Below are positions 12,462 to 25,232 of a stretch of 64,000 nucleotides of DNA, in pieces. The stretch is taken from contig CALSFV010000292.1 in assembly GCA_943737045.1 (NCBI GenBank), forward strand, positions 1-64,000, given 5' to 3'. The notes below the pieces were generated by a model. That model did no database searches. It was given only the letters and a program-made list of their open reading frames with translations, and was not told where the DNA came from. The position numbers and the translations under genes were made by a program. How positions within the stretch are numbered: position 1 is the first letter of the stretch; each line of letters begins with the position of its first letter. Origin of the DNA: Parapristionchus giblindavisi (lineage: Eukaryota; Nematoda; Chromadorea; Rhabditida; Diplogasteridae).

Positions 12462-15400
12462 TCAATCGGCAACAACGAATCGTTCTGCCCTCTCGTGTGA
12501 GGCGGTGCGACGTCGTAGAGCCAGTATCGGGGGCAGTTTTAGCGATGGACCTTGGCCTGTAATAATAATGATAATGATAATAATTTATCCTCTCTACATG
12601 TCATATGTAGATGGGGTCAAAGCAGGAAAAAAACACCTGTAATGTGTTTCAACAGTTTCATACATGATATATACTACATAAACATAAAATTTGATATTAT
12701 AGCGGCTTTTCATGTTCAGAGGGAGTAAATATTTTCATCCAAAAGACTATTTCGTTTCAAATTTCCTTATTTCCGTATTTTTCGAAAAAGCAAAGAATAG
12801 CAACCTCCAGGTGAGTCGTATGAGGCAGAGAGATTGGGTCGAGCATCCTTTGACCAAGGGGTAGAACGGAAGTCTGAATAGTGTTACGTTATTGTTATCT
12901 GAATACTGAATTGAATTGTATTGTTAATTGTTATGAGATTTTTCCGATCAAATACAATAAAAAACAATAGACACATGTAAAGAGTATGGGCAAACACTTT
13001 GGACGAATTTTGCATATCGACCAAATATTTTATTTTGGCAAGTGTTTTTCAAAAAAATTCAATATTTCGAATATGTTTTCAGGGAATAAAATGTAAAATC
13101 CCTACCGCATACAAAAGTACTTTTCTAATATTTACAACAGCTCTTTATTACCAACCGTAACAGTCTTATTATTCCGTTCGCTACCTACGACCATTATTTC
13201 AAATATCATGCATTATGCACGACCTTTGCAAAAGTCATTTAATTAATCTTCAAAAATAAACTCCAACAGGTAAAATGACATGAATTATGAAAAGTCTCAG
13301 CGGTCTCTTCGTTTCACACAACATTTCGTCTGTTACCCAAAATCATATATGAAACACTCCGCTCTGGCCGCACTCTCTCGTTTTCTTTGTCTATGTGAGA
13401 GTATTGCCAATGCGGAGAGTGAAATTAGCTTGTGGGATGCTTTTAAGATCCTTAAAGGGACTCACCACCATCATCGTCGTCTGATCTTACTGTAGCAGTC
13501 GTTGCGGAAGAGGACGGGATACCTGAAATTAGGCTATTATTAAATTAAAGGTGGAGACCCGCGAATGATCATGCAAATCTCTTACATCTCGCTTACGCAA
13601 GTGTCTAGTGATATGCAAGAAGATAGGGAGACTACATATCGTTCCCTTAGCGTAGTGGTATAACTTCTGACTTGAAAGCGCATGGTCGCGGGTTCAAATC
13701 TTATTGCCGAACTTTCGTATTTTCAAAAAGCGCGCCATTGCCTGAGTTTGCTAGCATGATTCATTCATGATTCTAGCGATCAATAAGTTGAATTAGCATA
13801 AAATAAATAGTGTACGGTATGTAGAATAACTTTTGCTATCATTCTGTCTTCACAGTTTGTTCACGAAAATATTCGCGGGAGTCCACCTTTAATAGTATTA
13901 ATAGATGTACAAGAAAAAACAGGCATGCACATTAAATGTAAATGTGAAAATTATATTTTTTAAACTTCGCGCGCCCATTTGTCGCAAATTCGAAACCTAT
14001 TTCCGAATTTCCTCAATTTTCAAATAGTGCGCCTTTCCCTGCCACTTGCCGGATGGTTCGAGGAACTCCACTTTTTAAAATTTTTTATTAAATAAATATA
14101 TAATATTTAAAAAATATTAAAATTACCCGGTAATCCATCCTTGTTGTTGTCGCAGAGTTCATCAGAGAAATGCGCATGATTGGAATGATCTTGGTTCGAA
14201 AACTGGAAATGAGTATTTATCGGCGTTTTCATGGCGAGAGATTCCTCTCTGGTATTTCAAAACTAGTAGTCTACTTATCAGTCCCACTTGTAAGTCTACT
14301 TCTAGTTAGATGTAATTAAAGTGGTGTAGAATACTGTAATGCATTTCGTCAAATGTTCCTTCGCTAGTAGTAAACTTCAAGTCATTGACGTAAACTGCTA
14401 GCTTTGAACTACCGGAGAAGATCTATATTTTAATGATGCGAGCTGTTGTAATTGCCACATGATCTCCTCGAAGGAATATTTAAAAAGATCCGATATAGAT
14501 GTAGTATCTAATGCTCAATACACATAAAACGAACCCTCATCAATGTTCGGAACTTCTCCGAGATATTGTGCATGATACCGTTGCCGGACTCGGACATACC
14601 GCGACGGCGCAACTTAAAGTACTTAATTAAGCTTAATTAGCGTTAAGGTCTAATAACATTACTTAACTTGAATATTTAAAGGGACACCCCAAACTCTCCG
14701 CTCTGGCAATACTCTCTCGCAGACAAATAAAGCGAGAGAGCGTGACCAGATTGGATAGTTTCAAATTAGCTTGCGGTGTGCCTTCCGCACAAGTCACCAC
14801 TCACATTCTGTTCGTCAATCGTCACTCGAGGCTCTTCGTCATCATCGTCTATCGATTGAGTATTCTGACGCATTCGAGCGAGATGGGCTGATCTTAAAGC
14901 GACACCCCGAGCTAATTTCCGCTCTGGTCATACTCTCTCGCTTTATTTGTCTGCGAGAGAGTATTGCCAATGCGGAGAGTAAAATTAGCTTGGGGTGTGC
15001 ATTTAAATAAAAAAAAGTGCACTAATGTAAGCAAGTTCTGGAAAACATGTACCATTCGATTTTCTGACCAGATAACCGCTGAGAAAAGCTGAATCACAGG
15101 CCGATTCGAATTGTATGCGAACATTAGTCATAGTCATCTTATAAGAACTCCCCGACCCACAAACCTCGATCGACTTATTGCACTTCGTTGTTGTCTCGTT
15201 CCATTGGGAATTTTCTGTCGAGACAAGCCCATGGGACGGAACATGAAAGATGTCGGAGGGGGCGGAGTCAGACTCTGAATAAATAAATAAATAAATAAGG
15301 TCAGCCAATGGTTAATTATAAGGATAACTGGGTAAATTGATACTATGGATAATGGGAAAATGGGCAAATCCAAAGCATGGGTAATGTTAGACCGTATTGA

Positions 15401-17990
15401 AGGGAGAGTGACCTCTCTCAATGGTCTCTACATTGCGCACACTATTTCACTGTTCTCTAACAACGCGAGAGCGTAGAACGTTGAAGAGACCGTTGACAAA
15501 GGTTTCGGTCCCTTTAACCAATTGTTAATTATAAGGATAACTGGGTAAATTGATACTATGATTAATGGGAAATGGGTAAATCCAAAGCATGGGTAATGGT
15601 GAACGTATTTTTAATAATATTTTAATATTTTAATAATATTTTAATAATATTTTTTTAAAAGCAACCCACGTCGATCTCCAGAACGACGTCGTCTTCGGAG
15701 GTAACACCAGAGGCCGTCTTGTACTTGCTAGCCATCTCCCTGGCAACCGAACGAGAGGTTCTCTGAAGGTACGAGTAGAAAACTTCATTAGGATGACAAA
15801 ATTAACTCTTATTTTGCAATTTTTGCAGGCTTATTTATATTCTACTATTGTAAAAAGAAGCAATAAGGTAAATAAAACATTGAAATTGCAACGCTTTTAT
15901 GTTATAAGGTGACTCAACTGGAGAGAAAACTTTTTTTTGAAAAAAAAGACTTCAAAAGAAATATCCAAGTTTGAATGATGTTTATTCAGTCACTGTAGTT
16001 TTGTTAATGAAAAGTCTGGCACGTAATCAAACTTGTGACAAACATCGTGTGAATTTATTGTTTACAACCTTCCCAGTGCAACGTGGGAATAATGAATTAA
16101 TGAATAATGGTCTAGTAAGTCTAGCAATTTCGAACGTGCTCTACGGTTTTTGTAAAACCTCATTTTCTGTAGATAAAAATATGACCAGTGTTAAATAAGA
16201 AGATCAGTATTACCAGCAAATAAAAAGCAAAGATCAATATTATTTGCGCTCTAATTCAATAAAAAGAGAAATTGAGCAAGGCGCATAATATCAAAAGATA
16301 TCGACTACTACACGGGAAGACATGGGAGCTTTACCTTGTGCCTCAATGCCCCTAGTGATTTCGCATAATGATGCGCAGGTATTAATTTAAGACTCCGCCC
16401 ACTTTTATAGTATGGTAGTGATAATAATGATGATAATTGGATGAGTGATACCGAGAAAAAGCGTGGGCATGGCAAATATGATATTCAATAGGTTATCTTA
16501 CACTACATGAAAACAGAAAAGATGGTAACTAACTTCTGACTGTTCTGACTGGAATAGGATAGATTAATTCAATTGGGATATAGAAAATGTGGAATGATTG
16601 ATATTTCATTAACAATAAGACATGAACACATGCACCTATTGCATTGCAGGTGGGTTTAGATGTCTAGCACTGAAGTGGTTCGTTGATGTATGAAGTAGGA
16701 ATATTCTCTACAACAATCTGTTCAGGGACGATCAAAAACGAACTGTTGAAGATAATGAAAGTCTGCAAGCTTCAGATAAAGAAAAGGAGAGTAGCAGTCG
16801 CTCTTTGCCTAGTTTGAATCAATTCGAACAACAAGGAATAAAGGGATAGAGTGTGTGATAAAACGTGGATAGAATGAGAGTGAAAGAGTGAGACAGAGCG
16901 AAGGAGAAAGAATGAGTCGTTGTCACTAATAAGTAGCTGCAGGCATATGAATTTATCGCAGAGAATTATATTTATTTGGACAGAGAGGAGATAATGAAGG
17001 AAAGTGTGCAAAGAGAATATTACAAGTGCAAGATACATTTGAATGTTAAAACTTAAAAATCATATGAAGAGTAGATATTTCGCGAATTGTTAGTTTTGAA
17101 AAATCTCTCGTTGTCAGACAAAGTAAGAATAGTGTTTCAATCAAGCTTTGGGGCGCTATGTTAAATGTACAGTAACTTAACTAACAAAGCACTCTCAATT
17201 CTACATTGATTAAATTCATAGTGACACTGACAAGCACCAGAGCAATGGTAAACAGTGAAACTACGTGTTTATCGTTTTATAATTGACAATGAGTGCTGAT
17301 CAGACTTCAGACTTGAACGTAATGGATAAAATAGTTTCACTGTTGTTTTCAGGTGTCTGTTTTACTCATAATGATGTATGAACACGAATTCGAAATCAGC
17401 TAGCAATGTTTTTCAGATTCTTCAGATGTGTGAACTTTGTATTTTATAGCAGAGCTTTAAGACTGACAGAAACCGTCTGGCTTCTAATACAAATTTGCAT
17501 AAGTTCAGACAATGAGATTTTGAACGCATAAATCAAGTTTCCCATTAAACTGACATAATTTCATTCGTGAAAGTTTCAAGAAATTAGCCTGTTCTATCTA
17601 AAAACGATCATAGAAGTTGATGACAAGGAAAAGGTTCTGAAAGTCGATAACGTTGTCAATTAGATAGTCTACATTCATATATGTCTCGAGGTTTCGATGG
17701 CAACGACTCATCTCTCCTTTCACTGACGTTTATCGCTAACGAGATAACTTTCAGCTATACGAGCGCCAAGCAATATTCCGATTTTGAGGAAAAAAATGTG
17801 AAAAATATGTTTAAAAAATGAATATCATCATGTAAAATTCAATAAATATCTAGAAATGCCTCATTATCGATTAGAATTTTGTTTGAAAATTTAATTTCCC
17901 AACCTTTCTCCTCTTGTATCTTCCACTCTCGTATTTATGGATGATCTTGGCTATGTCGTGGTGGCCTCGGTTCTGAATTATTATTATTTA

Positions 17991-18029
<39 letters not shown>

Positions 18030-20474
18030 CTCTACACACTGAACAGACACGTATCGACACTAGCGAAAAACTTGCAAAAGAAAGGTATGAAATGATAATT
18101 ACTCTGGCAATGTCCGAAGCCGTCTCTCCTTGCTGATTGCGAAGTTCCAGACACTGAAGAGAAAGAACTAAATTATTGAATATTATGAAAGTACATTAAT
18201 AAAAATGAATGCATTTTTTTTGAACTATACGTATCTATATTTTTTTCTACATAAATGTGATTTTCATCTTACATCTAGACACAATTAAATTGGCAAAAGG
18301 ATTATCTTTTCAGTAAAATGAAATTTTATAATTTACAAGGAATCGAAATGAAGTTGCTTCGCTCCGATAAAAAAAAGGTTTTATGAAGTGCATTTGAAAC
18401 TTTCTGCAATCCTTGTCAAGGGAAAATTTTCAATGCCATTCTTCCCTCTCTTCTCAATAAATAGGGCAAAGTATGCGGGAAATTTCGGGAAAAAAATTTT
18501 TCCCGGATTGAAAAGTCGGGGAAATCGGGAAATTTTGGGAAAATCTGATTTTTCGCTATAAGCTCATACAACATCACTTTTTCTATTCAAAACTGAGATT
18601 TTCTTGCATATATGAAAGATACACTTGGTCTGCTCATAGTTAGCAGAAATTCGCACGTATTCATTTTTGTTAGTTGCTCATCGAAAGCCCCCAGAATAGG
18701 TCTGAACCATGAAGTAAAACGAATGTACTCGAATATGTGCTATATTTAACGATGACTGGCAAAAGAAATAATCATAATTTTATCACTTATTTGTTATCAG
18801 TAAAATTCAAGCAAATTAAATCTCGAGTTGTTCACCTTATCACGTTTTCTCAAATCGGGTGGGTCGGGTGCTAAAAAAAGTTGTCGATTGCGACAATGCC
18901 GCCCACGTATGGCTAAAACCGTCTTTTGCTTTTACTTTCTCAAAATATACGAAAAATTTTCGAAAACTGCTCTCACAATCATTTTTCCATCGAAAAATCA
19001 ATTTTTCATGAAACCAATTTCCCGAAATTTTTTGTCGGTAAATCGGGAAATAACTTTTCCCGAAAACGTCCGGGAAATTCTGGAAATTTCGGGAAAGGTC
19101 GGGAAATTTTTCCCACCCCTGGTACGATGTAAGCAGCAAGAAACGCTACAATGAATCTGCCAATTTTTGCTTGGCAAGAATTGCACAATTTTTAAAAATT
19201 GAATGTCCTATATTATAAATCTTTACGAGAGAGTGTTACTAGCAAAATTAGCTCGGGGTACGCCTTGAAAACAGAGCTTATCCTAATCAGTCACGCGGAT
19301 TTCTGGAAATTCGTAAGACTAGCGGCGGGCCTCCTCTGTTAATTCTGGCAGGGACAGAGTGTGAGAGCGTAATCACTTTGTGTACCTGTTTGAGTCTATT
19401 CGTCGACATCGCAACCTTCAAAATCCCTTTCAGATGCAACAATCGATTGTCCTTCGCAGCTAACATCAATGCGCTCATTCCATTCTCGTCCTGCCACATT
19501 ATGTCCATAAATGCCTGAACATCAACGAATTTTCTAGCGGCAAATTTGAAATTAAATTAAATTGGATTACGGTAGTGACGAGTGCCGGATCATCGAAGGG
19601 GTCGTCGAATGATTCCTGCGTAAACAGCGGCATTTCGGTAGATTAGTACCTGTCGGTGGGTTACGGTAGTTGGCACACTACGAAGGAGGGATGAGGCTAC
19701 GGGCACCGAGTGGTATAGGTGTAAGGGGATGAATGAATAAGAGTATAGTGGAATAAGGTTTCCGATATGGTGATTAAGATTTGATTGGATGAAGGATGAA
19801 GGGAAAAATACTAGAGGAGTGTTTGTATAAGGATTCCTAGTGTGACTATGGAACAAAACATTAACAATAATATTGTATGAAATGAAGAAGTTACTTCCGA
19901 TAAAAAGTTTATCATCCCTGAAATGTCTAGTCCGTAATAAACTCGTGCACCAAATAGACGAATATCATGAAATGGAAAAAAAATACTAGCGGATTTAGCG
20001 CCGGAATAAAAAAGTTTGTCTTTCTGTCTATATTACTACTAAAAAAAGTCAGGCGAATATTCTCCGATCTGACAACATTTTCTCATAGACAAGGGCTTTT
20101 TCTAAAAAAAAGATGTTTGGTTTGCAGACGAAAGAGTGTCTAGTTAGATATACTCTCTCAAGAATTTTTCAACTTTAGGAAACAGCACATAAAGATCGCA
20201 TGATTTGGAAAGGTAGCCAGAGAAATCTCAGCACAGACTAGTATAATTTATTCAGAGAAAATTGACGCTTATTTAACATCTGCTGCATTCCTTTTCCTCG
20301 TTCAAACTATCAAACGAGTATCTGATAATATGGAGTGACTAATCATTGGTGAGAGTTTTAGTTTTTGGATAAACGTGAAATAAAACCGGCAAACTTCAAT
20401 GGATTGTCGCTGACAGAATAATTGAGTACCTCACATTCACTGTGGGCGTTAACATTCAAGTCTTCTGATGAAGC
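12462..20474 (-). CDS. Ankyrin-repeat-like protein, 5' end unresolved
   Basis: Minus-strand exons 20474-20430, 19514-19386, 18153-18103, 15762-15666, 14887-14798 and 13522-13466 join in phase. Exons 2-3 read as an ankyrin pair: QDENGMSALMLAAKDNRLL, then LELRNQQGETASDIAR. Later exons are Ser/Asp-rich (SIDDDDEEPRVTIDEQ; ATVRSDDDDG). The last two exons, 12847-12805 and 12556-12462, read DARPNLSASYDSPG and end ...ERAERFVVAD; they join to each other in phase, but the join from 13466 is off by one unless another exon or an alternative frame (stop at 12424) is used. The exon at 15762 could also terminate at TAA 15656-15658, splitting this into two genes. The exon at 14887-14798 is sandwiched between two family-A MITEs. 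No start codon found; it should lie between 20475 and 21100. Ankyrin repeats mediate protein binding; function unknown. Confidence 0.55.
13349..13447. mobile_element. MITE family A, left end eroded
   Basis: Same arms as the family-A reference copy; the left terminal segment is missing. Lies in an intron of the minus-strand ankyrin-like gene, next to exon 13466-13522. Confidence 0.7.
13545..13891. mobile_element. Family C element, long copy
   Basis: Terminal inverted repeat TTAAAGGTGGAgacccgcga / tcgcgggagTCCACCTTTAA. Shares its right ~130 bases with 45752-45966; carries an extra ~80-base tRNA-like insert. Lies in an intron of the minus-strand gene. Confidence 0.72.
13638..13715 (+). pseudogene. 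tRNA-like relic inside a family-C element
   Basis: TTAGCGTAGTGGTATAAC resembles a tRNA A box/D arm and GGTCGCGGGTTCAAATC a B box/T arm at normal spacing, but the acceptor and anticodon stems do not pair. Present only in this copy of the element (13545-13891) and not in the copy at 45752. Confidence 0.5.
14675..14785. mobile_element. MITE family A
   Basis: TTTAAAGggacacccc end and paired ctctccgctctgg / agattggatagt arms. Flanks, with the next copy, a ~90-base exon. Confidence 0.72.
14893..15006. mobile_element. MITE family A
   Basis: Well-preserved arms; TTAAAGcgacaccccgagct to ggggtgtgcatttaaa. Its left end provides sequence next to the acceptor at 14888 (minus strand). Confidence 0.75.
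15305..15608 (+). repeat. ~90-bp direct repeat pair flanking a MITE
   Basis: 15305-15397 and 15518-15608 share gttaattataaggataactg, gtaaattgatactatg and caaagcatgggtaatg with few differences. The family-B MITE lies between them. Confidence 0.8.
15398..15518. mobile_element. MITE family B between direct repeats
   Basis: gaagggagagtgacctctct to ggtttcggtccctttaa. It sits exactly between two ~90-base direct repeats (15305-15397 and 15518-15608). Confidence 0.78.
17975..18029 (+). repeat. (ATT)n
   Basis: About 18 imperfect ATT units, in an intron of the minus-strand ankyrin-like gene. Confidence 0.85.
18468..19125. mobile_element. ~650-bp element with GGGAAATTTT-rich inverted ends
   Basis: 18468-18550 (ggaaatttcgggaaaaaaat, ttgaaaagtcggggaaatcg) pairs with 19020-19125 (cgggaaataacttttcccga, ggtcgggaaatttttccc). 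Several listed small ORFs inside are translations of this repeat. It lies in a large intron of the minus-strand ankyrin-like gene. Confidence 0.5.
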
Positions 20475-20627
20475 CTGTTATTTGAGACACCCGACATCCC
20501 TAATGAGTAGCTTTGTAAATTGCTAATCGTTTTAGTATACTATAGCTATAGTACACTCCGACTGAACAATCTTTGTCAAAAAAACTGAATTGGAATACGG
20601 TACTCATTAGCACATTTCATTAGGTAA

Positions 20628-20698
20628 AAAAAGGTAAAGGTACAACCCGTCAATCAAGGCACACGTAGTCCTGCGGGTGATCACTGCTAGGCCATTTC
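20628..20698 (+). repeat. Dispersed repeat G, copy 1
   Basis: aaggtaaaggtacaacccg, caaggcacacgtagtcctgc and gggtgatcactgctagg; the reverse complement occurs at 24646-24722 and a diverged copy at 39092-39155. Confidence 0.6.
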
Positions 20699-21123
20699 AT
20701 TAGATTAAGCAAATACATAAATTCCCGCACTTTGTTGAATTCGTTTATTTAATTTTAGACATGTATCAAGAACAAAATTTTTAACAAATACAATAAAACA
20801 AATAATTAGATTTTTTCCCCGACACATTTATAAAATTGCTACAAATTTCGGAAAATTAGTCAGTTCATGATAATCTAGACCAATTTTCTGAAAATAAATC
20901 AGTTCATGATAGTCCTGAAGCATACCGTATCTTCTGGCCACGGTCACTTGTTGCTCTAATTATTTTGTTTGTTAATTTCCACGCTTTTCCTATTTTCAAA
21001 TACTTTTAATTATTGTCAGTAATTATCGCGAGTAGCCTGTAACTTCGAGCTATGAACAAATAACCCATATATAGCTCTCAAATTTCCGCTCATCTTGTTG
21101 TATTCCATGGTTTTCATTGTAGA

Positions 21124-23764
21124 ATGTCGTATTTCGGATCGTTCGCCGGTAGTAGTCGTGGTAACAGAGGCATCGCGCCCTACGGTTCATCCCAATACGG
21201 CTCCAATGACTCTTCTTGGACCGGTCAACAGTCAATCAGGTTGGTTTTTGAATCTACCTTATTATTATTATATTATTATACCTTTTATTAATATATTATT
21301 ATACCTAGTCAAATGTGTGAGGACGCTCTTGATTTCAGCTCCATGTGGCCTGTTCAACCACAGATACAACAAGTTCGCTACGCACCGGTTAGAAGTACTT
21401 TCTTGTTATTCAATCTAAACACAACGACTGCTTAATAGTTGTTACTGCCTGTGATATCTGCTTAGACTTCACTAGTTGTTTCAAACTAGTTATCATCGGC
21501 TAGGAGGGCTCTCATGCCACTACTGCTGTATACATAAATTTTGATTTATCTAATAGGTTTAATTATTTAAGCCAAGCTACGAACCGTTGTTGTCTTCTCG
21601 CCCAGTGAATCCTATGGCTTCCCTTTCCCGTATCTGGCAACCTCAAGATGGGTTCGGAAGTTGGTTTTAACCATAAATATTATATTTAATTGATTATATT
21701 ACCGCCTTCTAAACAAACACGAGCATCACAATATTAACCGAATTCTGAATCAAAAGTTAATGGTTTTCCTACCTTTAAACGTTTTATTATTTAATTACTC
21801 AGCAGGTGTAGGAAATCTATGTATAACACAGCACATATTTCAGATGGTGCTTCCTTCAATCGTTATCAACCTCTTAGCGGAGGCTATCGCTCTGGGCGTC
21901 CTCAAAGAAACTGTGAGCTAATCGCCTCGATGAAATATGTGCACTAATACTATAATAATAATAATAATAATAAATTTATATACTTATGCACTCTATATTA
22001 TCTTCATCCCCTGTTGTAGTTGTTTTATAATATCTGTGTAGTAAAGGATTAGTTAAAATATTTATCTTGCAGCCAACACGAATTTGGGCAAGTCCAAAGG
22101 CAGCAACAAAAGCAAGCAGCGACGTACCCAGGATGGTGGCAAGAAGAACAAGACGAACGAGTTGGTTTATTGATTTATCTTTTAAATTATTCATTGATTG
22201 CCTCAACATTGTTTTGATTTCAGAGAATACGTTCCTGAGGCATTGAGCAATTCGCCCGCCCCTGATAAGTACGGTGGTCATTGATTACTGTATATCTTGG
22301 TAATAAGTTTACCCGATCGATTACAGTACCTACGTTCCTTCTCGCATAAAGCCAGTGTCGTCGTCATCCGCTAAGCAGAAAACGAACAAAGATGGTCCAA
22401 AGAAGGGCGTACACGGAAAGGATAGGGTACTGTAGATTTATTGATTTTTTCCGATTCTTGGTGACCGTAGTTATCGTGTTATTGATTGACCAATCGAACG
22501 TGCTCTTGTAGGGCAACAAGAGAAGAGGCCACATGCGCAAGAGAGCTAATCAATCTACGGATATTCCTGTAAGTTTATTTATTTATTTATTTATCGTTCC
22601 CTAAGTTATCGATTCATCTTACGTCAAAGGTGAATAATTCTTGCCAATTATGCCTTCAATTCGTAGATTGTTTTTATATTCTGCTTGCTTCATGGACCAA
22701 GGATGTAATATGCATCAAATAAATGGTTCACGCATTGCAACGTGATTCCATAATTGTGTTTATTGAATAAATATTTGTCACATAAAAATATTAATACATT
22801 AATTAATTTCAGTTCAAGTCCATTCCATCATCTGCTCCGTCCAAGTCGTTCGTGGTGAGAGGCGAGAATCTCGTCTGCTTCCAGGGTCTCACGAGCACAT
22901 TTGCCACACAGCACGAGGTTCGGTCATGCTTTACCCACTAGTTTCATAGCATAGGTCGAAAAGTACGTTGCAGGCTACGAAGCCTGACGGTATTTTGAGC
23001 CGAAAATCGAAAAAAACCTGGGCGCATTTGGGAGATTTTTTTGAATACCTGACCGCATTTGAGCCGAAAATTAAAAAAAAAACCTGACCGCCCAAAAACC
23101 TGTTGCTTTATTCAGTATAATGGTTTGTTTATCGTTTATACTGTGGTATACGAAGACCAGTGACCGTATGCATGAACAGCGGAAAACCGTTTTCCGGGAA
23201 AATGGTTTTCCCGTTCTTCATACATACGGCCAATGAATAATATTTAAAGATTGTAATTTAATTTAATTTAATTTATCATACATCGCGAAGATGTTTCAGC
23301 AAGTAAAAAACGATATAAACGAAGAAGAGTACAAGAAATTAAAATTGGGGAGAATAATATTATTTATATATATATATATATTTTCAATTTTAGTTCCCAA
23401 TCGTGATCGATGGTCTCATCTACAGAAGCGTGGATCATTTCTATCAGATTGAGAAGGTATTGATTTATCGATTATTAAGTTTGAAAAAAATAAGAGATTT
23501 TCTAACGCAAAAAGGGTTGGCTAATTACAGTGACCGTCGGAAATAATGCCGTATATTTGATTGTTTTCCTACAGGTTCGTCAGCTCTGCAATGGAAGGGT
23601 GGCCGACGAACTTCTGGCTACGGTATTCAAGGAGGATGCTCCGGAGCAGGTACGATGATTTATCGATGGCGCCAATAATCTGCAAAATATTAAATGCCAG
23701 TAACTTAAAGTATAATGGAAATGATTGATTGATTATTAAATATTATGGTATGTATTATGGTAAA

Positions 23765-23840
<76 letters not shown>

Positions 23841-25168
23841 CCCGCAACGTCGACCGACAAGGGAAGCGAGAGCTTTGGCGCACTCGCGAGGAAATTCCTC
23901 AAGGAGAACAAGGTACGGTAGCAATTGAATTATTTATCGATTGGTTCGAGTACTGTAAGATCTTGAAGATTACTGTAACTGTGTTCAGGTGGACAAGCCA
24001 ACGGTAGAGGCATGGCGGCGTGAGGGAGGAGTGATTGCAACACAGAGGGCTATGACTGCCAAGGTACGGTACATGATGAGATTACGGTAGATCATGCGAC
24101 TGATGAAGTATTGCAGACGATGATTACATTTTCTCGATTAAGGTTAATCAACTTAATCTTTATTATTATTTACAGGCGACACAATGTGCGGAGATGCGAG
24201 AACTGCTCCATTCGTCCGCCTCGAAGATTATCGTCCACACGTTAGTCGATATTGATTAATTATTATTATTATTATTATTTGTATAATTATTATACTTATT
24301 GTAGTATTATTAGTATAATTATTCAATCCTCAAATCAGTAGTCCTCTGTTCAGGTACGCGGGTGATGCGATCTTTGGTAGTGGCACGCGCGTCCAGTTTG
24401 TGCACAAATGGGCCGATGATCTCGCCAAGAGCGGCGCCAAACTGCAGGTATACGGTAGTCGTGCAAGACATTATCGATTAGAACGATTTGTATCCTAGAA
24501 TGCGGATAGAGGCAGTATTAACCACCTTTAAAATCCCTTAATTCTTCCTCGAATTTTGCCAAATTTTCAACGAAAATCGTTGTCCTTCGAAAGGAACCAA
24601 ACAACCGATTTTGATTTTGTCCTCTTTTTCTATAGACCTCCATCATTATCACTGCCCTAGCAGTGATCACCCGCAGGACTTCGTGTGCCTTGAATACCGG
24701 TTGTACCTTTACTTTTTTTACCGTTTCCATCATCCTCCATTACTTACAGATCCCTCTGACGTATCCACTGGATGCAGAATCGATCTCCACCTCGCCTACC
24801 GTAGCCCAAGGACGCAATCTACTCGGTCTCATTCTCATGCAATTGGCTGACAAGATTGTCAAGGTGCGATTTGTTCTAGTTTGATCTTGATTACCGTTTG
24901 CTCATTCTATTGCCTTTGTCAATATTGTCCAATTCTTTGTGGCACTCGTGAAACCTGAATGTGCCCGTGGTCACAATACCATTCGGTCGTTTTGCTTTTG
25001 CCGAGCCATATCCTATTTATGGCTCCGCAAAAGCAAAACGACCGAATGGTATTGTGACCACGGGCACATTCAGGTTTCACGAATGCAATAAAGCAATAGA
25101 TAATATTTAAAAAGGCAATATAAGGTAATTGGCACACAGTTATTTTTTAATAATAATAATAATAACAA

Positions 25169-25232
<64 letters not shown>

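Noticed and set aside
18828..19188. Overlapping ORFs of 60-108 codons on both strands
   Set aside because: They are translations of the inverted-end GGGAAATTTT element; all frames stay open because of composition.
21557..21572. Spliced-leader-like ggtttaattatttaag
   Set aside because: Resembles an SL RNA start, but it is the acceptor of NADAR exon 3 and has no SL RNA structure after it.
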